NCBI GenBank assembly: GCA_003991915.1
Contig: RQTK01000082.1
Location: 225,360 to 289,359, forward strand
Direction of reading: 5' to 3'
Length of the DNA stretch: 64,000 nucleotides
Origin: Elysia chlorotica
Lineage: Eukaryota; Mollusca; Gastropoda; Plakobranchidae
Position 1 is the first letter of the stretch, and each line of letters starts with the position of its first letter. The notes under the pieces were generated by a model. The model worked only from the letters and a program-made list of their open reading frames with translations. It searched no databases and was not told the origin of the DNA. Shown piece by piece: positions 24,283 through 36,368 of the stretch. A program made the translations under genes and the position numbers.

Positions 24283-24585
24283 AGGATCCTTCATAGAGGA
24301 CATAATTATTTCAATTACATTTTCCACACACACACACACACAAAGAAATTAATTTGATTCGATCCGTTGCTAAAAAAAAAAAATTCAGAAACTAATACAA
24401 TGTACTATCATAGAGAGGTATTAATTTTACTCTTAATTAAAAAGAAAAAAAATTAACATAATTAGTGTGTTATTGGATAATGCGAAATAATGACAGATTT
24501 TTTTAATATTTCATATATCTGAGAAGACTAGAGAAAATTGTTTACATTAAACAGATTAGCAAGTTGTCAGCTCGACTCCCGGTTC
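24283..24585 (+). repeat. Duplicated block E, copy 2
   Basis: Counterpart of 23575-23862 with a (CA)n insertion near 24326-24342. The copies have diverged noticeably, so this duplication is much older than the one at 4-6.7 kb. Confidence 0.85.
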
Positions 24586-24593
24586 CAGCCCTG

Positions 24594-24824
24594 GCCAACG
24601 TCAGCGCTATAAACTATAGGCTATTTTGTTGACGGACCTACAACTGATGTCTGACAATTTCATGTGCTACCACACACGAGACAGTGCGGGGATACCATGA
24701 CTCCTGTCTCAGCCCGTTTAAACTGACACCGATCCAACCAGTAAGAGGCGAAATCGCCAGGACTCGAACCACGGACCTCCTGCGTGGGAAGCCGATGTTC
24801 TACCCCAGGGCTACGGAGCCCCTC
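24594..24824 (-). mobile_element. tRNA-SINE, full length, minus strand
   Basis: Reading the minus strand, the head is GGGGCTCCGTAGCCCTGGGG with a perfect B box GGTTCGAGTCC. The body has ACTGACACCGATCCAACCAG, CATGACTCCTGTCTCAGCC and CTGACAATTTCATGTGCTAC as written on the plus strand. It is inserted at the broken head of duplicated block E. Confidence 0.9.
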
Positions 24825-25148
24825 AATGAGGATAAAATCCGGTGAAAATCGATATTGTATACAATTGGGGTTTCATAGCCATCCAAGAAATTAATTAGTT
24901 GTTTTGTTTTTTTTTGTCTTTCATTTTGCGCGGCAAGGCAAGACAACTGGTTGGTGACGCATCGCTAAGTCTGCAACTGTTACTGTTCTACAAAACATAG
25001 TCAGTAAAATTGTTCGATCCTTTCCCCTTCTAAACATACTTGTAAACCTAGCTTAATCTCTGGGTCTAATTTATTTGTACAACAATAATGGTCTGCTCTC
25101 TCTAAATCAAGCAGTATTGGAAGCAACAGCAGTGCCTTATTAGCAGTA

Positions 25149-25642
<494 letters not shown>

Positions 25643-25864
25643 CAGCAACAACAGCAGCAGCTTCAGCGGCAAAAAGATGATAGTCATAAAAACTTTGAAT
25701 TGACACAGGCCAAGTTTTTTTTTTTTTTTCAATACATAAAAATGCAAAAATAAGCGAAAAACCTGACAAAGAATAAACGGCACCTGCTTCTCTTTAACGC
25801 GGTGTTGCTCCCGAAGTCTTAAGAGCTGTTTTATCACTGGTCTGTAAATGTTCGTGGCGGAGTT

Positions 25865-26110
25865 TTATGACTTCACGGGCGAGGAACAGTTAGCGCCAAC
25901 AATAAAGAAGTGTCCCTTATCGCTGGAGCAGATCTCCGGCTCAGAGGAAGTCGCGGCAGGAGTTTTGGGAGGCTGGTGAGAGAGAAAGACATCAAACGGA
26001 GGAGCTGCCTGGCCTAGAGGCCTCACGAACAAGCCTATCTGTCTCAAGCAAAGATCTGTTGGTCTCAAGGCGATGGGCATGATGGGACTCTCAAAGGAAA
26101 GGCTAGGTCT
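25865..26110. other. Unique, more balanced-composition non-coding block
   Basis: This block has no visible repeat and a higher GC content than its neighbours (for example CGCTGGAGCAGATCTCCGGC). The 71-codon minus-strand frame has no recognisable domain. It is a candidate conserved non-coding element on composition alone. Confidence 0.25.
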
Positions 26111-26364
26111 GATTTAAGGTCTTAAACTTAAAGGAGTATGACAATCGGCCTGGCTTAGAAACCTGTGGCTTTTAAGCTCCTTGTGATACACATGTAATAC
26201 TAATAGTGCGCTTTTAATTCGAGGAGTTAAGGCATATGGAAATAAGAATGGAGGGGTCGGAAAGATGTTTTCAGAAGTTTTTAAGGTTGAGAGAAACATA
26301 ATTATGATGTGATTGGGAAGAATGTAAATTTAGTGAAGAAGAAAGTGGCGTAACCTAGAGGTAG

Positions 26365-26376
26365 GAAGAGAGGGAA

Positions 26377-26428
<52 letters not shown>

Positions 26429-26532
26429 GGAGAAAGGCACACAAATACAGAAACAGATAGACATAACAAGAGAGAGGAAAAAAGAGACAAATAGAGAGAA
26501 AGAGATACACAGAGAGAGAGACAGAGTGAGAC

Positions 26533-26566
<34 letters not shown>

Positions 26567-26611
26567 CGAGAGAGAAAGAGAGACAGAGAGACAGAGAGAC
26601 AGACAGAAAGC
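26365..26611 (+). repeat. (GA)n array, interrupted
   Basis: Long GA array with ACAG, CATA and AAAG interruptions. All minus-strand Ser/Leu-rich frames derive from it. Confidence 0.95.
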
Positions 26612-26839
26612 TAGTGAAAGCAAGGGGTGACAAAAATTCATGGAGACAATTATGTAAAAAATGTGCGCAATAATGGTTTCATGTAAAATGTTCCATGTGA
26701 GTCTATTCATGTTGCGTATCAATAACACCTGGATTAGGTTGAGACATTTAGGAACAAAACAGGACGATGTGTTTGGGTGTGTTCGTGTGTTAGACGGAGA
26801 CTAATAGACAGGAATATGTGAATGTGTTAGGTTTGTAGT

Positions 26840-27030
26840 CCAACTATAGCGGCAATGATGTATTGTGGACGGATCTCAAAACTAAGGTCTAACTATTTTA
26901 CGAGCTCAAACACAGAGACAGTATCGGATTCATGCACCAGGTCTCCTGACTCAGCCGTTTACATTTTTCACCGTATACAGTTTACTGTCACCGACCCATC
27001 GAGTGGAGGACGAAATAGGACATGTACATT
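26840..27030 (-). mobile_element. tRNA-SINE, strongly decayed
   Basis: Weak but ordered matches to the minus-strand SINE: TGTGGACGGATCTCAAA, CACAGAGACAGT, CAGGTCTCCTGACTCAGCCG, ACTGTCACCGACCCATCGAG. The 121-codon open frame across it is therefore doubtful. Confidence 0.45.
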
Positions 27031-29267
27031 TTTGGTAAAATGTTTGCCTCGAAATAGACAGGAGAGTAAGAAACAAAGAATACATATTGAACAGAAGAGA
27101 GAGATGCGAATGACACAGAAAGTCAAGGAAAAAGCAGACGTGCATTTGAGGTGGGCTCAGGACAGAGATATACGTAGACAAAGCGAGTCATATAGAAATC
27201 AGTGGTATATAACTCAGTAAGCCTGAATACATGTCCATTCTATTTGAAAACTAACCCTCCTTTAGTATTATGGGGATTAGAGCCCAACGATACCCGTAGA
27301 TGCTTTGCTTGCGTTCATAGTGGCGACAGACTTATGTCACCGAAAACTTTGATTAAGCAACGAAGCCATTGTTTTACACTGAACCATCGTGATCTTTTTA
27401 CACCTACAGCGCTGCCAAGCTCGTTGGTACGCATTCAAGTGAAATTAAATGGTTAAAAATATAGTTCCATTCATTTTTTTGGGGGGGTGAGAATTGTTAA
27501 CCACGTGTTTAAAATGTAAGAAAATGTTTTATTACAATTAGTGGCACCAAAAATGCTAATCTTCCTAGACTATAATAGGAACCAGTCTATGTACTTTTCG
27601 CAAACATCAAAGTAGACGATAAGCACTCCAAGCGACAGACACAGGTTGCTATTAATAGAAATCTGTGGTGACAGACAACTTTATAGAATGAAATGTGTAT
27701 GCCTTCTCGCCGTGGCCCGTCTTCGCCTGTCACTGCGTGTTTGACGTCATAATTTTGTCTGGACTGGTGAAATTTTCACTGAACATTCTATCATCGGGGA
27801 AGTATCGTAGAACATATGTGATTTCATTTGTTTAAATCAGCGTTGAAAATCCAAGCGGCCATAAAAGCAGAATTTTTGTTTCAAAAATCACAGTGCGACA
27901 CCCTCTCAAAGCCTTCGTCTGTACGACTGTAGCATCCTTTTTTTTAGTTATTCTCATCAACAGAACTAATCCAGGACACAATCAAAATTCCATACCTGTA
28001 CGACTGACTTCTGAACTTTCTCCGTAAAGCCTGGATCTAGTTACAACAAACATAAATCAGAAATTTGTCAAAACCATATGTTCCATTCGCAGTTTTCATT
28101 AAAATGTACAGACTCTATTCAATCCACCATTAAATTTAATTACCTAACAAGTTAGCGCAACAGCCAGGCTTGAGTGTTGGTCGTGGTATAATTATTTTCT
28201 GCTCTGATTAGGCCAGCAGCACAAGGCTAGTCGCACGACACTGTGAGAACTCGTAAGTCACTGCAAAGTAACAACATTAAACTTTAACGATGTCTTAAAG
28301 GCACACTGAAAATTGGCTTTGATCAAGAATTTTACGCAGCACTGGTTTTATTTCGCAAGGAGCGAAAAGAAAAAAAAAACAACCACTGATGTTTGACGGA
28401 AGAGGTGATAGAAGTCAGTGGCTCAGTCGTAAAGGTGTTGGTGTATCATTGTTGAGGTCAGAGTTTAAAACCCTTGCTTTGAAATATCAGATTTGAGGAT
28501 GGATTTGTAATATTGTTCCTTTCATAACACACCTTATAGCTCTCAATCATTTTTGTGCCAAGATTGATCTACGCATACACTAATTTTGTTTAAACGATGG
28601 GGTCTTTCTTTAAAAAAAAAACGTTTTGTAAGGTCCAATGATAAAGTCTAACGGCGGCGGAGTTCAATTTCAGGTGTGAGCGAGCCAGGACAAAATTAAT
28701 ATCCGTACAAAACCAAGAGAGACAGGCGGACTTCAGACTTTCATCTAGATACACACGGGGGTATCATAATACATGTAAGTATTCCAAGATAGCATTTCCG
28801 AAGGCCAAAAGAATAATTTCAGTAGTTTAACCACCTTCACGATGGCTTTAAACATTATGAATCAAGGCATTTTTTAATGTTCGGCTGTTACAAACATACC
28901 GACTGTTCTGACCGTACATGCGTTTTTATCATTCTAGGCATCAGTGTAACATTGATGTGCTATAAAAACTGCCGCTGTTGTCCGTACACTCATGTTGTGA
29001 ACAATATTAAAACTGTTCAGTACCTCAAATCTTCCTCATTATTCTCTTAAAGTACAACTGTGACGACTGTAGAGCTAAATAAGGATGTTATGTCATTATG
29101 GCAGTGGGGAATTACCGGCAGATGACTCATAATGTAAATCAGCCACCGGAGATCCAGGTTTATCACAGGTGATCAGTATTATCGTGGTTTGAGTAGTCTG
29201 AGAACTACTTATTTAGCACGCGAGATTTCTTTTGAGCACAATAATCTATAAGAGGTCTATAATCATC
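27031..29267. other. Non-coding sequence with few repeats
   Basis: Holds one copy of the CTATTAATAG repeat (27646) and a tRNA-like SINE head remnant at about 28414-28485 (AGTGGCTCAGTCG ... AGAGTTTAAAACCC). Otherwise nothing was recognised. It is one of the least repetitive stretches in the window. Confidence 0.4.
27646..27673 (+). repeat. CTATTAATAG short repeat, copy 1
   Basis: Contains CTATTAATAGAAATCTGTGG, shared with 49854 and, in palindromic form, with 54579. Confidence 0.6.
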
Positions 29268-29370
29268 AAAGGTAGTAAATAGCTTACAAATCATCGCAAG
29301 TCTTCTTAACCGCATAATTATCTTAAGGTGCGTCGTAAGCTTACACACACGTTGTACCTACGGCCCTTAG
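29268..29370. mobile_element. MITE-B copy (decayed hairpin element)
   Basis: Blocks AGCTTAC, CGCAAGTCTTCTTAA, TCTTAAGGTGCGTCGTAAGC and CACACGTTGTACCTACG follow the same order as in 56940-57044. Confidence 0.55.
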
Positions 29371-29767
29371 AGTTCTGTGCTTGTGATTTTACACCCACAA
29401 CTTTGTTGACCAGTTCGTCTCCTCAGGTTTAATATGCCATATAAAATTTTTCTAATTTGTTTCAGTGTTTAAAAAAATGCGATAAGGAAATATGCAACTG
29501 AAGTGACGAAATAGAATTTGAATTGGATACCTAAAATTTGCAATCATTTTTTCTTAAAAGTGAACATCTTAGAAAAAGAAGTGGTTCCCACCAAACATAC
29601 TTGTGAATTATTTGATTCGTGATCACAAGGTCCTAGTAAAATTCAGCGATTACAAAATGGTATAGAGAGGTGTCGGGATGGTAAGAGAGACTCTGCAAAA
29701 ATATTTCTGCAAAGTAAAGGTGAGAAAAGGAAGCAGAAAAAAGGAATGACTTATAAGGATAAATATA

Positions 29768-29972
29768 GATAGAGAGAGAGAGAGAGAGAGGGGGGGGGGT
29801 GACAGAAAGAGATAGACAGACACAGAAAAAAGGCCAATAACATTAGAAAAAACGGAAGAGACAGAGAATGAGGGGGGTGGGGGTTGAGAGAAAGAAACAA
29901 GCAGACAGACAGAAAAAAGCCATTTAAACTAGAACACAAGGGGAGAGAGAAATAGATAGAGAGAGAGAGAGA
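29768..29972 (+). repeat. (GA)n-rich low complexity
   Basis: Two short GA arrays (about 29770-29789 and 29957-29972) with G-rich and AAAGA stretches between. Confidence 0.85.
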
Positions 29973-29974
29973 AG

Positions 29975-30917
29975 ATTGATTGATGATTGATGTTTATTGG
30001 TTCGTTGGGCTTCTCACCCTTAACAAACATGACAAAAAAATTCAATTTTACAATGTTCAAGAAAAAGATAACAAAATGGTAACATCACTTTCGATTTGCT
30101 CTCTCAGTCCATTCACCCAATTTATGAAGATTTTGAGTAAGTTTTAGTTATAAACGAGCTTTCAGTTTGATAATTTGTGCTCTTATTTTTGGAGATAGGT
30201 AATTTAGTCTAAATTTGACCACATAGACATATCAGAGAATATATAATTTCTCCAAATTTACAGTTCACATCGTACAGATAGCAATCAAATAGAAAGTACA
30301 AGCTTTTTTATGCAAGACTGGCATACACAATATGAACAATACACCTGCGACACTATTCCTAATAGGCTGAGAAATTTTACTTATATAAGAGATTTTCTTA
30401 GTTTCAAGACATGCTGTAAATATATGGCAACATTGGAATAAAGATTGCTATTTGACATTAGTACACTTAATCTACGTCTATTTCGAATGGTAAGGTATTT
30501 GGGAGGGATGAACGTGGTTCGAAGCTCCTCGTATGCTTTACAAATCATTAATATGTGGTATTCATCTTCTCTAACTGTGTTAAAAACTGGACACAATTGC
30601 AGTGTGATATCTTTTGAATATTTGAATTTATGACAATTTATCTCTGAAACACCGAGTCGAAATCTTACTAAAGCATTTTTTAAGTTTAATGGTAACCAAT
30701 TATTCAACAAGTATGTTTCAATACAGATCATGGATTTAAATGAAGAATAGAATATCATACTTTCATTCTCTGATAATTTGGCAGACCAAGTTTTTTTAAA
30801 CACGTCGCACAGTCTTTTTAATCTTTTGTATATTGTTTTTTTTTGTTTTGTTTTTTGTTGTTGTTTTTTTTGGCATTTATACATTGCTTGAAACTTGATG
30901 GGCATGACATTTTTCAC
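29975..30917 (-). mobile_element. LINE (non-LTR retrotransposon) 3' fragment: reverse-transcriptase C-terminal region and 3' UTR
   Basis: The minus-strand frame ending at 30381 encodes the region after the reverse-transcriptase domain of a LINE ORF2. Visible blocks are KTWSAKLSENESMIFYSSFK, ETYLLNNWLPLNLKNALVRF, RLGVSEINCHKF, LCPVFNTVREDEYHILMICK and AYEELRTTFIPPKYLTIRNR. RL.(V)SEI..H..KY followed by LCP..........EDEYHIL..C..Y..LR is the usual zinc-knuckle-like C-terminal signature, here with only some of the cysteines. The next 400 bp are a 3' UTR ending in an AATAAACATCAATCATCAAT-type tail (plus strand 29975-29998). The copy is 5'-truncated; its first about 30 codons (KKQQQKTKQKK) are low complexity, not LINE. 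The clade (CR1/Jockey-like) is unresolved. It cannot move by itself. Confidence 0.85.
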
Positions 30918-30954
30918 TTTCTATGGAGGGACTTTTGTTGTGTTTTTTTGTTTT

Positions 30955-31027
30955 GTGTTTTTTTTTTTGTTTTTTTTTTTTTTTTTGTTTTTTTTTTTTT
31001 TTTTTTTTTTTTTTTTGGGGGGGGGGG
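30955..31027. repeat. T-rich/G-run homopolymer tract
   Basis: T runs broken by single Gs and ending in a G11 run; low complexity only. Confidence 0.9.
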
Positions 31028-31361
31028 TCATAACAAAATTTTAAAGAAAAATGAAATATTATATTGATGTCGTAAGCACAACGTTTGGATAAGCGTACGA
31101 CTTGTCTTAAGATATGCATGAGAAGGTTACAGCGAGTTCAAAGATATTAATTATCGACTTCATACGTCAGACCCTAGTTGATGGGTATGGCGTTATATTT
31201 TTTTCCTTGTACATAGCGGACATTTATTTATTATTAAATATAATCCTAAACTTGCCTGCATTAACATAAAAAACAAAACAAAAAAAACATGTTGCCCTTT
31301 ATAGGTTATAGTTGATCTTAATGTATTGTCACCAATTAATTTATTTTCTGTTCAAAGAACC

Positions 31362-31555
31362 GGAGGTAGAGCGCGCAAGTTCTAATCGCAAAGTCTCTGA
31401 TTCGATTTCTGATCAAACGATCCGTGTAAGCTACTTGTTGGGTCGGTGTCATTGTTAACAGGTTTCCTGGTATCCCCTGTCTGTCTCTGTTGCGGTCTTG
31501 GGACCCGTCCGGGATGTAGCATAGTTGTTGACATTGAAAGTAGAAAAACCAACCG
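31362..31555 (+). mobile_element. tRNA-SINE, decayed
   Basis: Head GGAGGTAGAGCGCGCAAG, B-box relic CTGATTCGATTTC, body GTTGGGTCGGTGTCATTGTT, GTCTTGGGACCCGTCC and a short 3' end. Confidence 0.65.
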
Positions 31556-31794
31556 ACACGCAGACTTCGTGTTGTGATAATTCTCTTTTTAACACACACA
31601 AGCACAGCACACACATTTGGTCGTTCTTTACCAGTTTTTTAAGTAACTGGTTTTGTTATGAAATTTTTCTATACTTCCTATTTCGCGTTTACTAGATCAA
31701 GAATTCGAGTCTATGGAAACCCTGATTGGTACAAAATATACACAGCTTTATGGCGCCAATTTGGAAGTTCAGTCCATCATAGTACATGCTTTAC

Positions 31795-31942
31795 AATACA
31801 CACGACGATATAGGATGACATAAACACTTTATTAACATTGAGTTTTTCTGATCGCGTATTGGATCGGTAATGATTGGGTGCCGGTAAAAAATTATATACA
31901 TAATTATTGTCCTCGCTCACGATGGGCCACGTTCGCACAGGG
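31795..31942 (+). mobile_element. MITE-A copy, decayed
   Basis: CACACGACGATATAGGATGA, TTTTTCTGATCGCGTATTGG, ATGATTGGGTGCCGGT, GTCCTCGCTCACGATGGGCC keep the family order. Confidence 0.6.
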
Positions 31943-32484
31943 CGGCTATTCCTGCAAATTTGTGTAAACCGTTTTGTTATGTAACTCTTCTATGTTTCCC
32001 GTTTCGCGTTTGGTATAGATCTAGAACTCAAGTCCATCTTGATCTGAACAATGTGAACAATGATCGGGACAAACTACAAAGTGCACAGTTTCGTGGCGCC
32101 GATTTAGACGTTCAATCCATCACGGCGTTGCTGGATGCACCAAGTCGCACGGTGCGCATTCATCATGGGCCGCCCGGCACAGACAGACCACATCAAAGCG
32201 GAGATCAGGGGAGGTAAGCTGCACTGACACAGCCCTGATCACGCAATGGACAGCCTAATTTATGTTGGGTAAAATATGTCTATCTATCTCTGGTGGATCA
32301 AATGCCTCGGTGGGTGTTTTTTGTAATTTCTTCCATGAACAAATTACAGCGGAGAGTCTTAGAGAGATAGAAAGGAGAAATTATGGTTAGCGTATAAGGT
32401 TAAAAGAAGGTGGAGGGTGGCTTTGGAAAAAAAATAACTGTCGCCAAACAGGATCCCTCAGGGTAACATTCAAGACATTGAGGT

Positions 32485-32485
<1 letters not shown>

Positions 32486-32545
<60 letters not shown>

Positions 32546-32561
32546 GAGAGAGAGGTGGAGA
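32486..32561 (+). repeat. (GA)n array
   Basis: Almost perfect GA array that joins directly to a minus-strand SINE tail. Confidence 0.95.
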
Positions 32562-32625
32562 GGTTGGGTTGGGTTGGGTTGGTTTAACGTCCAACAGCAG
32601 CACTATATAGGCTATATTGTGGGCG
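32561..32625 (-). mobile_element. tRNA-SINE 3' end fragment, minus strand
   Basis: GGGTT tail units, then GGTTTAACGTCCAACAGCAG and ATAGGCTATATTGTGGGC, the reverse complement of the SINE 3' end. Confidence 0.75.
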
Positions 32626-32724
32626 AGAGAGATGGAGGGGCTATGTCTCTCTTTGAAGGATTCTTTGGAAGTAATTGTAATACATGTAGAGCAAAAATGA
32701 ACTTCATATTTGTAGTTGGGTTTC

Positions 32725-32810
32725 TCGTAGTGCGCCAGAAAACTCAGCTAATAGTGCTCTGAACTAACCACCTGGAGGTCCGAGGGTTCGAATCTCACCC
32801 GGCGCCGACG
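32725..32810 (+). mobile_element. tRNA-like SINE head fragment
   Basis: GCGCCAGAAAACTCAGCTAA, GGAGGTCCGAGGGTTCGAAT; a good B box but no SINE body and no foldable acceptor stem. Confidence 0.5.
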
Positions 32811-33426
32811 TTCCTGTCAGAACAATCTAGAAAGAACTAGGTCCAAGTCCGCGGGTAGTAGTGATGAACTTATATCTTCCTTGAAGAATGAAGTCAGAAA
32901 CCATGTTGGGAACACAGGAGACCTCAAACTGGGAGTTCATTGCTCCACCTGAGACCAAAATACTTTTGTAAGTTGCCTACGGTTTACGGGCTGATATTAT
33001 GACTTGCTTAGACAAAAGTCTTGGTACATGTATCCCGGCTCCGTCTGTGTGTGGCATAACATAAAATAACATAAAAACTGCCCGACTATAAATTACATCT
33101 GTTAAAAACCATCGCCGTATACATTTAGTTGTACATTTTTTTGCAAATTTAATGTTACCTTAACATAAAATATCTTTACTTATAGGTACCGTGCAGGAAT
33201 TTCCTTGAAGATGACTGCGAATCAAATTAGTTGCACGCCTTTTTAATTACTTTGGTATGATTCTGGCGTTTTGATTCGTATTTTATGGCTTTTGCATTAC
33301 TTTTGCCATGCCTTGTCTCATGATAGACAACTCGCCCTGTAAAGTGCTGCGTTGTGAATAAGAAAGTCCCTGACAAGAATAATAAAAATGATTTCCGGTG
33401 GTGGGTTTAGCTTTAAGGATAAGTTA

Positions 33427-33594
33427 GAGACCTCGCGATAATTGGGCCCAAAAACTAAAACGAAGACGATAGTTTAGACACTGTACATCGGCGTCCAATC
33501 AAATCTATATTCTAGATTTAGAAAGCCAATGGGCGATTATAAAAAAAATCCTTCCAAATGTGTGTGATTATGTCATGTGTTCCTGCAAAGTCTC
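33427..33594 (-). mobile_element. MITE-A copy
   Basis: GAGACCTCGCGATAATTGGG, AACGAAGACGATAG, ATCGGCGTCCAATC, GAAAGCCAATGGGCGAT, GTGATTATGTCATG and end CTGCAAAGTCTC. Confidence 0.75.
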
Positions 33595-33704
33595 TGACAT
33601 ATTTCGTGTATCATGGTGTTGCATGCGATCTAAGAAGCTTTTTTTTTTTTAATTAAATTGGCATATTGACGTCTCCTAAGTCTCAAAGACTCAGTGGACA
33701 TTGG

Positions 33705-33783
33705 CGACGCCTGTAGCTCCATGTGGTTGGTGCCCCGAACTGAAAACTGGAAGTCTGCGGTTCAAATATTTCCCATTTAGGAC
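33705..33783 (+). mobile_element. tRNA-like SINE head fragment
   Basis: GACGCCTGTAGCTCCATGTG, GGAAGTCTGCGGTTCAAATA; head only. Confidence 0.45.
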
Positions 33784-34053
33784 TCATTGGAAATCCTAGG
33801 TGTACGTGATGATGGTGAAAGGCGCCAAAGTTATTCTAAACTTTCGGCTGCATTTCATTTTATCTATTGAACTATATTTAATATTCAGACAGGTGAGAGA
33901 ATTGTCTGAAGGAGGCATGCATAATAATTCCTATCTGTTTGCTTTATTTGAGGACTTAGAACCTGGTAACTTTCATTTTCTCTTCATAGTATGGCTGGCT
34001 CAGATATATGTCTTGATATATGTTTCTATGTGGGAGCAGGTGAATCCATATGA

Positions 34054-34305
34054 GGTGGACGAACGGCCTTAAGTAGTTGAGCGTTGGTCTCCAGATCGGG
34101 AGGTCCGCCGTTCGAATCCTACAATCAAACATTAATCTGGTTGGGTAAGTGTCAGTATAATAAGACCGCCTGAGACAAGAGTCCAAGTCTCCCCGTCCTG
34201 TCGTGTATGTGGCAGCACACACAATTGTCAGACGTCGTTCTTGAGACCCGTCCACAATATAGCCTTTAGAGTGCTGACGTTGGACGTTAAACCAACTCAA
34301 CTCAA
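34054..34305 (+). mobile_element. tRNA-SINE, full length
   Basis: Head GTGGACGAACGGCC, GTAGTTGAGCGTTGGTCTCC and B box CCGTTCGAATCC. The body has GTTGGGTAAGTGTCAGTATA, CCGCCTGAGACAAGAGTC, GTGGCAGCACACACAATTGT and CCGTCCACAATATAGCC. The 3' end is GCTGACGTTGGACGTTAAAC followed by CAACTCAACTCAA. Confidence 0.9.
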
Positions 34306-35097
34306 TTCTTCCGTTATACTAGCCTACTTGCTGAAGTTTGACTCAGAGAACCAAACTAACCTGAAACCCATATTCTGTTTCTGTGTAACAGCACTCAAGG
34401 TAAATCCTTCTTGCAACTTACCGTGACATATTGAATTCAACCAACCAACCAACCAACCAACCAACCAAGCAATCAACCCCAGTTAGTCTCATATCATCGT
34501 ATATATAAACTGAACAATGAACTTCTCGTGTCTTTCAACAATGCCCCCCCCCCCCTGACACGCCTTTCCCACCAGGACAATGGAAGGTTTTGTCAACATG
34601 AACCTCATAGCTCTATGTCTTTCTCTTTACCCTCCACCTTCCCATTCATTAGCCACACTATACAGTCATGAATCTAAGCCTACTCCAATGAAGATCTAAG
34701 CCTTGTTAAAGTTCAATGTGTGCTGAGGTCGTTGAGTGCTCTTATGAAGGCTTCCTCAATTAATTCAATTTGTTTGTTCACTGTAGTTTGAAGATTTCAT
34801 TGACACGCGTTGTTTGGAACTTTCTTGCCCCTCTAGGTGCAGTAAAAACAGAGAGAGTGAAATAGTGAGACACTGAGAGCTTTCACGGGGATAATTTGGC
34901 GTATAATTATGGGTTAGGATAATAAAGGCGATTCCTTCCTTCTTTAAACCTTAGTAAAAACTCAGTCTGAACATTACTTAACCGCCTTAATTTCAAGAAA
35001 GAAATAGAGTGAGTGGGCGTCACACTAGCTCCCCGTATCAAAAACATGTGAGCTATTTTTGTGAGACGTCTCGTTAATACCTATTGTCTCTGGTAAA

Positions 35098-35266
35098 AGC
35101 CTTGTGATATGTATGATGATTATGGATGACATAAATCTTGAGACATAGGTTTTCCGATCGTTCATTTGCTGTCTATTTTTAATAACGCGCTATGATTGGG
35201 CGCCGGTGCAGTTTCTCTTCCATTCGTCTTGATTTTCGCTATAGGACCCGTTATCGCAATTCCTAC
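35098..35266 (+). mobile_element. MITE-A copy
   Basis: AGCCTTGTGATATG, TTTTCCGATCGTTCATTTGC, TGATTGGGCGCCGGTGCAG, ATTTTCGCTATAGGACCCG, TTATCGCAATTCC. Confidence 0.75.
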
Positions 35267-35633
35267 AGTCTTCAACAAGCGGATGACTCGTACCATACAG
35301 ACTACCTTACGCTGTGAAAAACAATACTATTGAATAAAAAATCGTTAAAATTATGAATTAAGTTGATTTTAAGCCAATTCTATCAAAACCACAACCATAC
35401 CCAGCAAGACATTGTCTTACCACTTTGACAACACGTCCGCCCTTAAGCCTAGGTACAAACCGGTTTGTTAAAAAATTCTTCTCACAAGCAATTAATCAAT
35501 AATACAAAAAAATATGAACAAAAATAAAAACTCCAATGATGCAGTGTTAAAGAGAAAGTTTTAATTACCAGGGAGTGTCATAAAAAATTGATGGTATGTT
35601 AATACACGACATAAGGTAGAATGACCATAAAAT

Positions 35634-35635
<2 letters not shown>

Positions 35636-35680
<45 letters not shown>
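35636..35680 (+). repeat. (GA)n array
   Basis: Perfect GA array. Confidence 0.95.
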
Positions 35681-35682
<2 letters not shown>

Positions 35683-35735
35683 GAAAGTGAGTGAGTGGGT
35701 GAGAGAACAAACAAGGTGAGCGGGGATGATTTTTC

Positions 35736-35992
35736 TGCTTAGCGTCCAACGTCAGCACTTTAATAGGCTATATTGTGTTCGGGCCTCAAACCTAAGTCTG
35801 TAATTTAACGTGCTGCCAACAGAGACGATGCGGGGATTCCAGGGCTTCTGTCTCAGTCGGTCACATTATACTGTACTGACACCGACCCAACTAGTAGAGG
35901 AAAAAACTGGGAATTGTTTTGACTGATCATGAGTTTTGAACCATGGGCCTCCCTACTTGAAAGACCAACGCTCTTCCACTTGAGCCACCCAC
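35736..35992 (-). mobile_element. tRNA-SINE, full length, minus strand
   Basis: Plus-strand blocks: TTAGCGTCCAACGTCAGCAC, AGGCTATATTGTG, GTGCTGCCAACAGAGACGAT, CTTCTGTCTCAGTCGGTCAC, CTGACACCGACCCAACTAG, then the head with GAACCATGGGCCTCC and CTCTTCCACTTGAGCCACC. Confidence 0.85.
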
Positions 35993-36129
35993 TCCCTCAC
36001 GCTCTATCCACAGGACTCTGATTATACGTGAGTATAAGGTAGAATACAATAAGAGGATAATAAGGAGCAACAGTTTTTTTTTAGACTGGATGTCTGTACA
36101 TCCTTATCCAAGAGGGGGTTGAGATCCGT

Positions 36130-36368
36130 GCTTAGCGTCCAACGTAGGCACCTAAATCGGCCCTTATGAGTTCGGGTCCCAAACCTTATATCTGACACTC
36201 TAACGTGCTGACAACAGATACATTGACGGTCTATCAAAAATCATGTCATATCACGGGACCAACTAGAAGTGGCCAGAATCCGACAAATCATTTCGTAGTT
36301 ATCGTGAGTTTCGAACTCAGTGCCTCCCATTTTGGAGACCAACGCTCTATGACTTACGCCAGGTCGCC
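36130..36368 (-). mobile_element. tRNA-SINE, decayed, minus strand
   Basis: Same order as the preceding copy (TTAGCGTCCAACGTAGGCAC, ACGTGCTGACAACAGATAC, GGGACCAACTAGAAGTGGCC, GAACTCAGTGCCTCCC, ACCAACGCTCTATGACTTAC), ending at a C18 run. Confidence 0.75.

Noticed and set aside
24770-24824. tRNA gene on the minus strand
   Set aside because: The head has a perfect B box but no acceptor-stem pairing, and it runs into a SINE body.
26855-27220. 121-codon plus-strand frame
   Set aside because: Its first half is a decayed minus-strand SINE, and its second half is charged low complexity.
30843-31067. Phe-rich membrane-like protein
   Set aside because: It is the translation of T homopolymers next to the LINE fragment.
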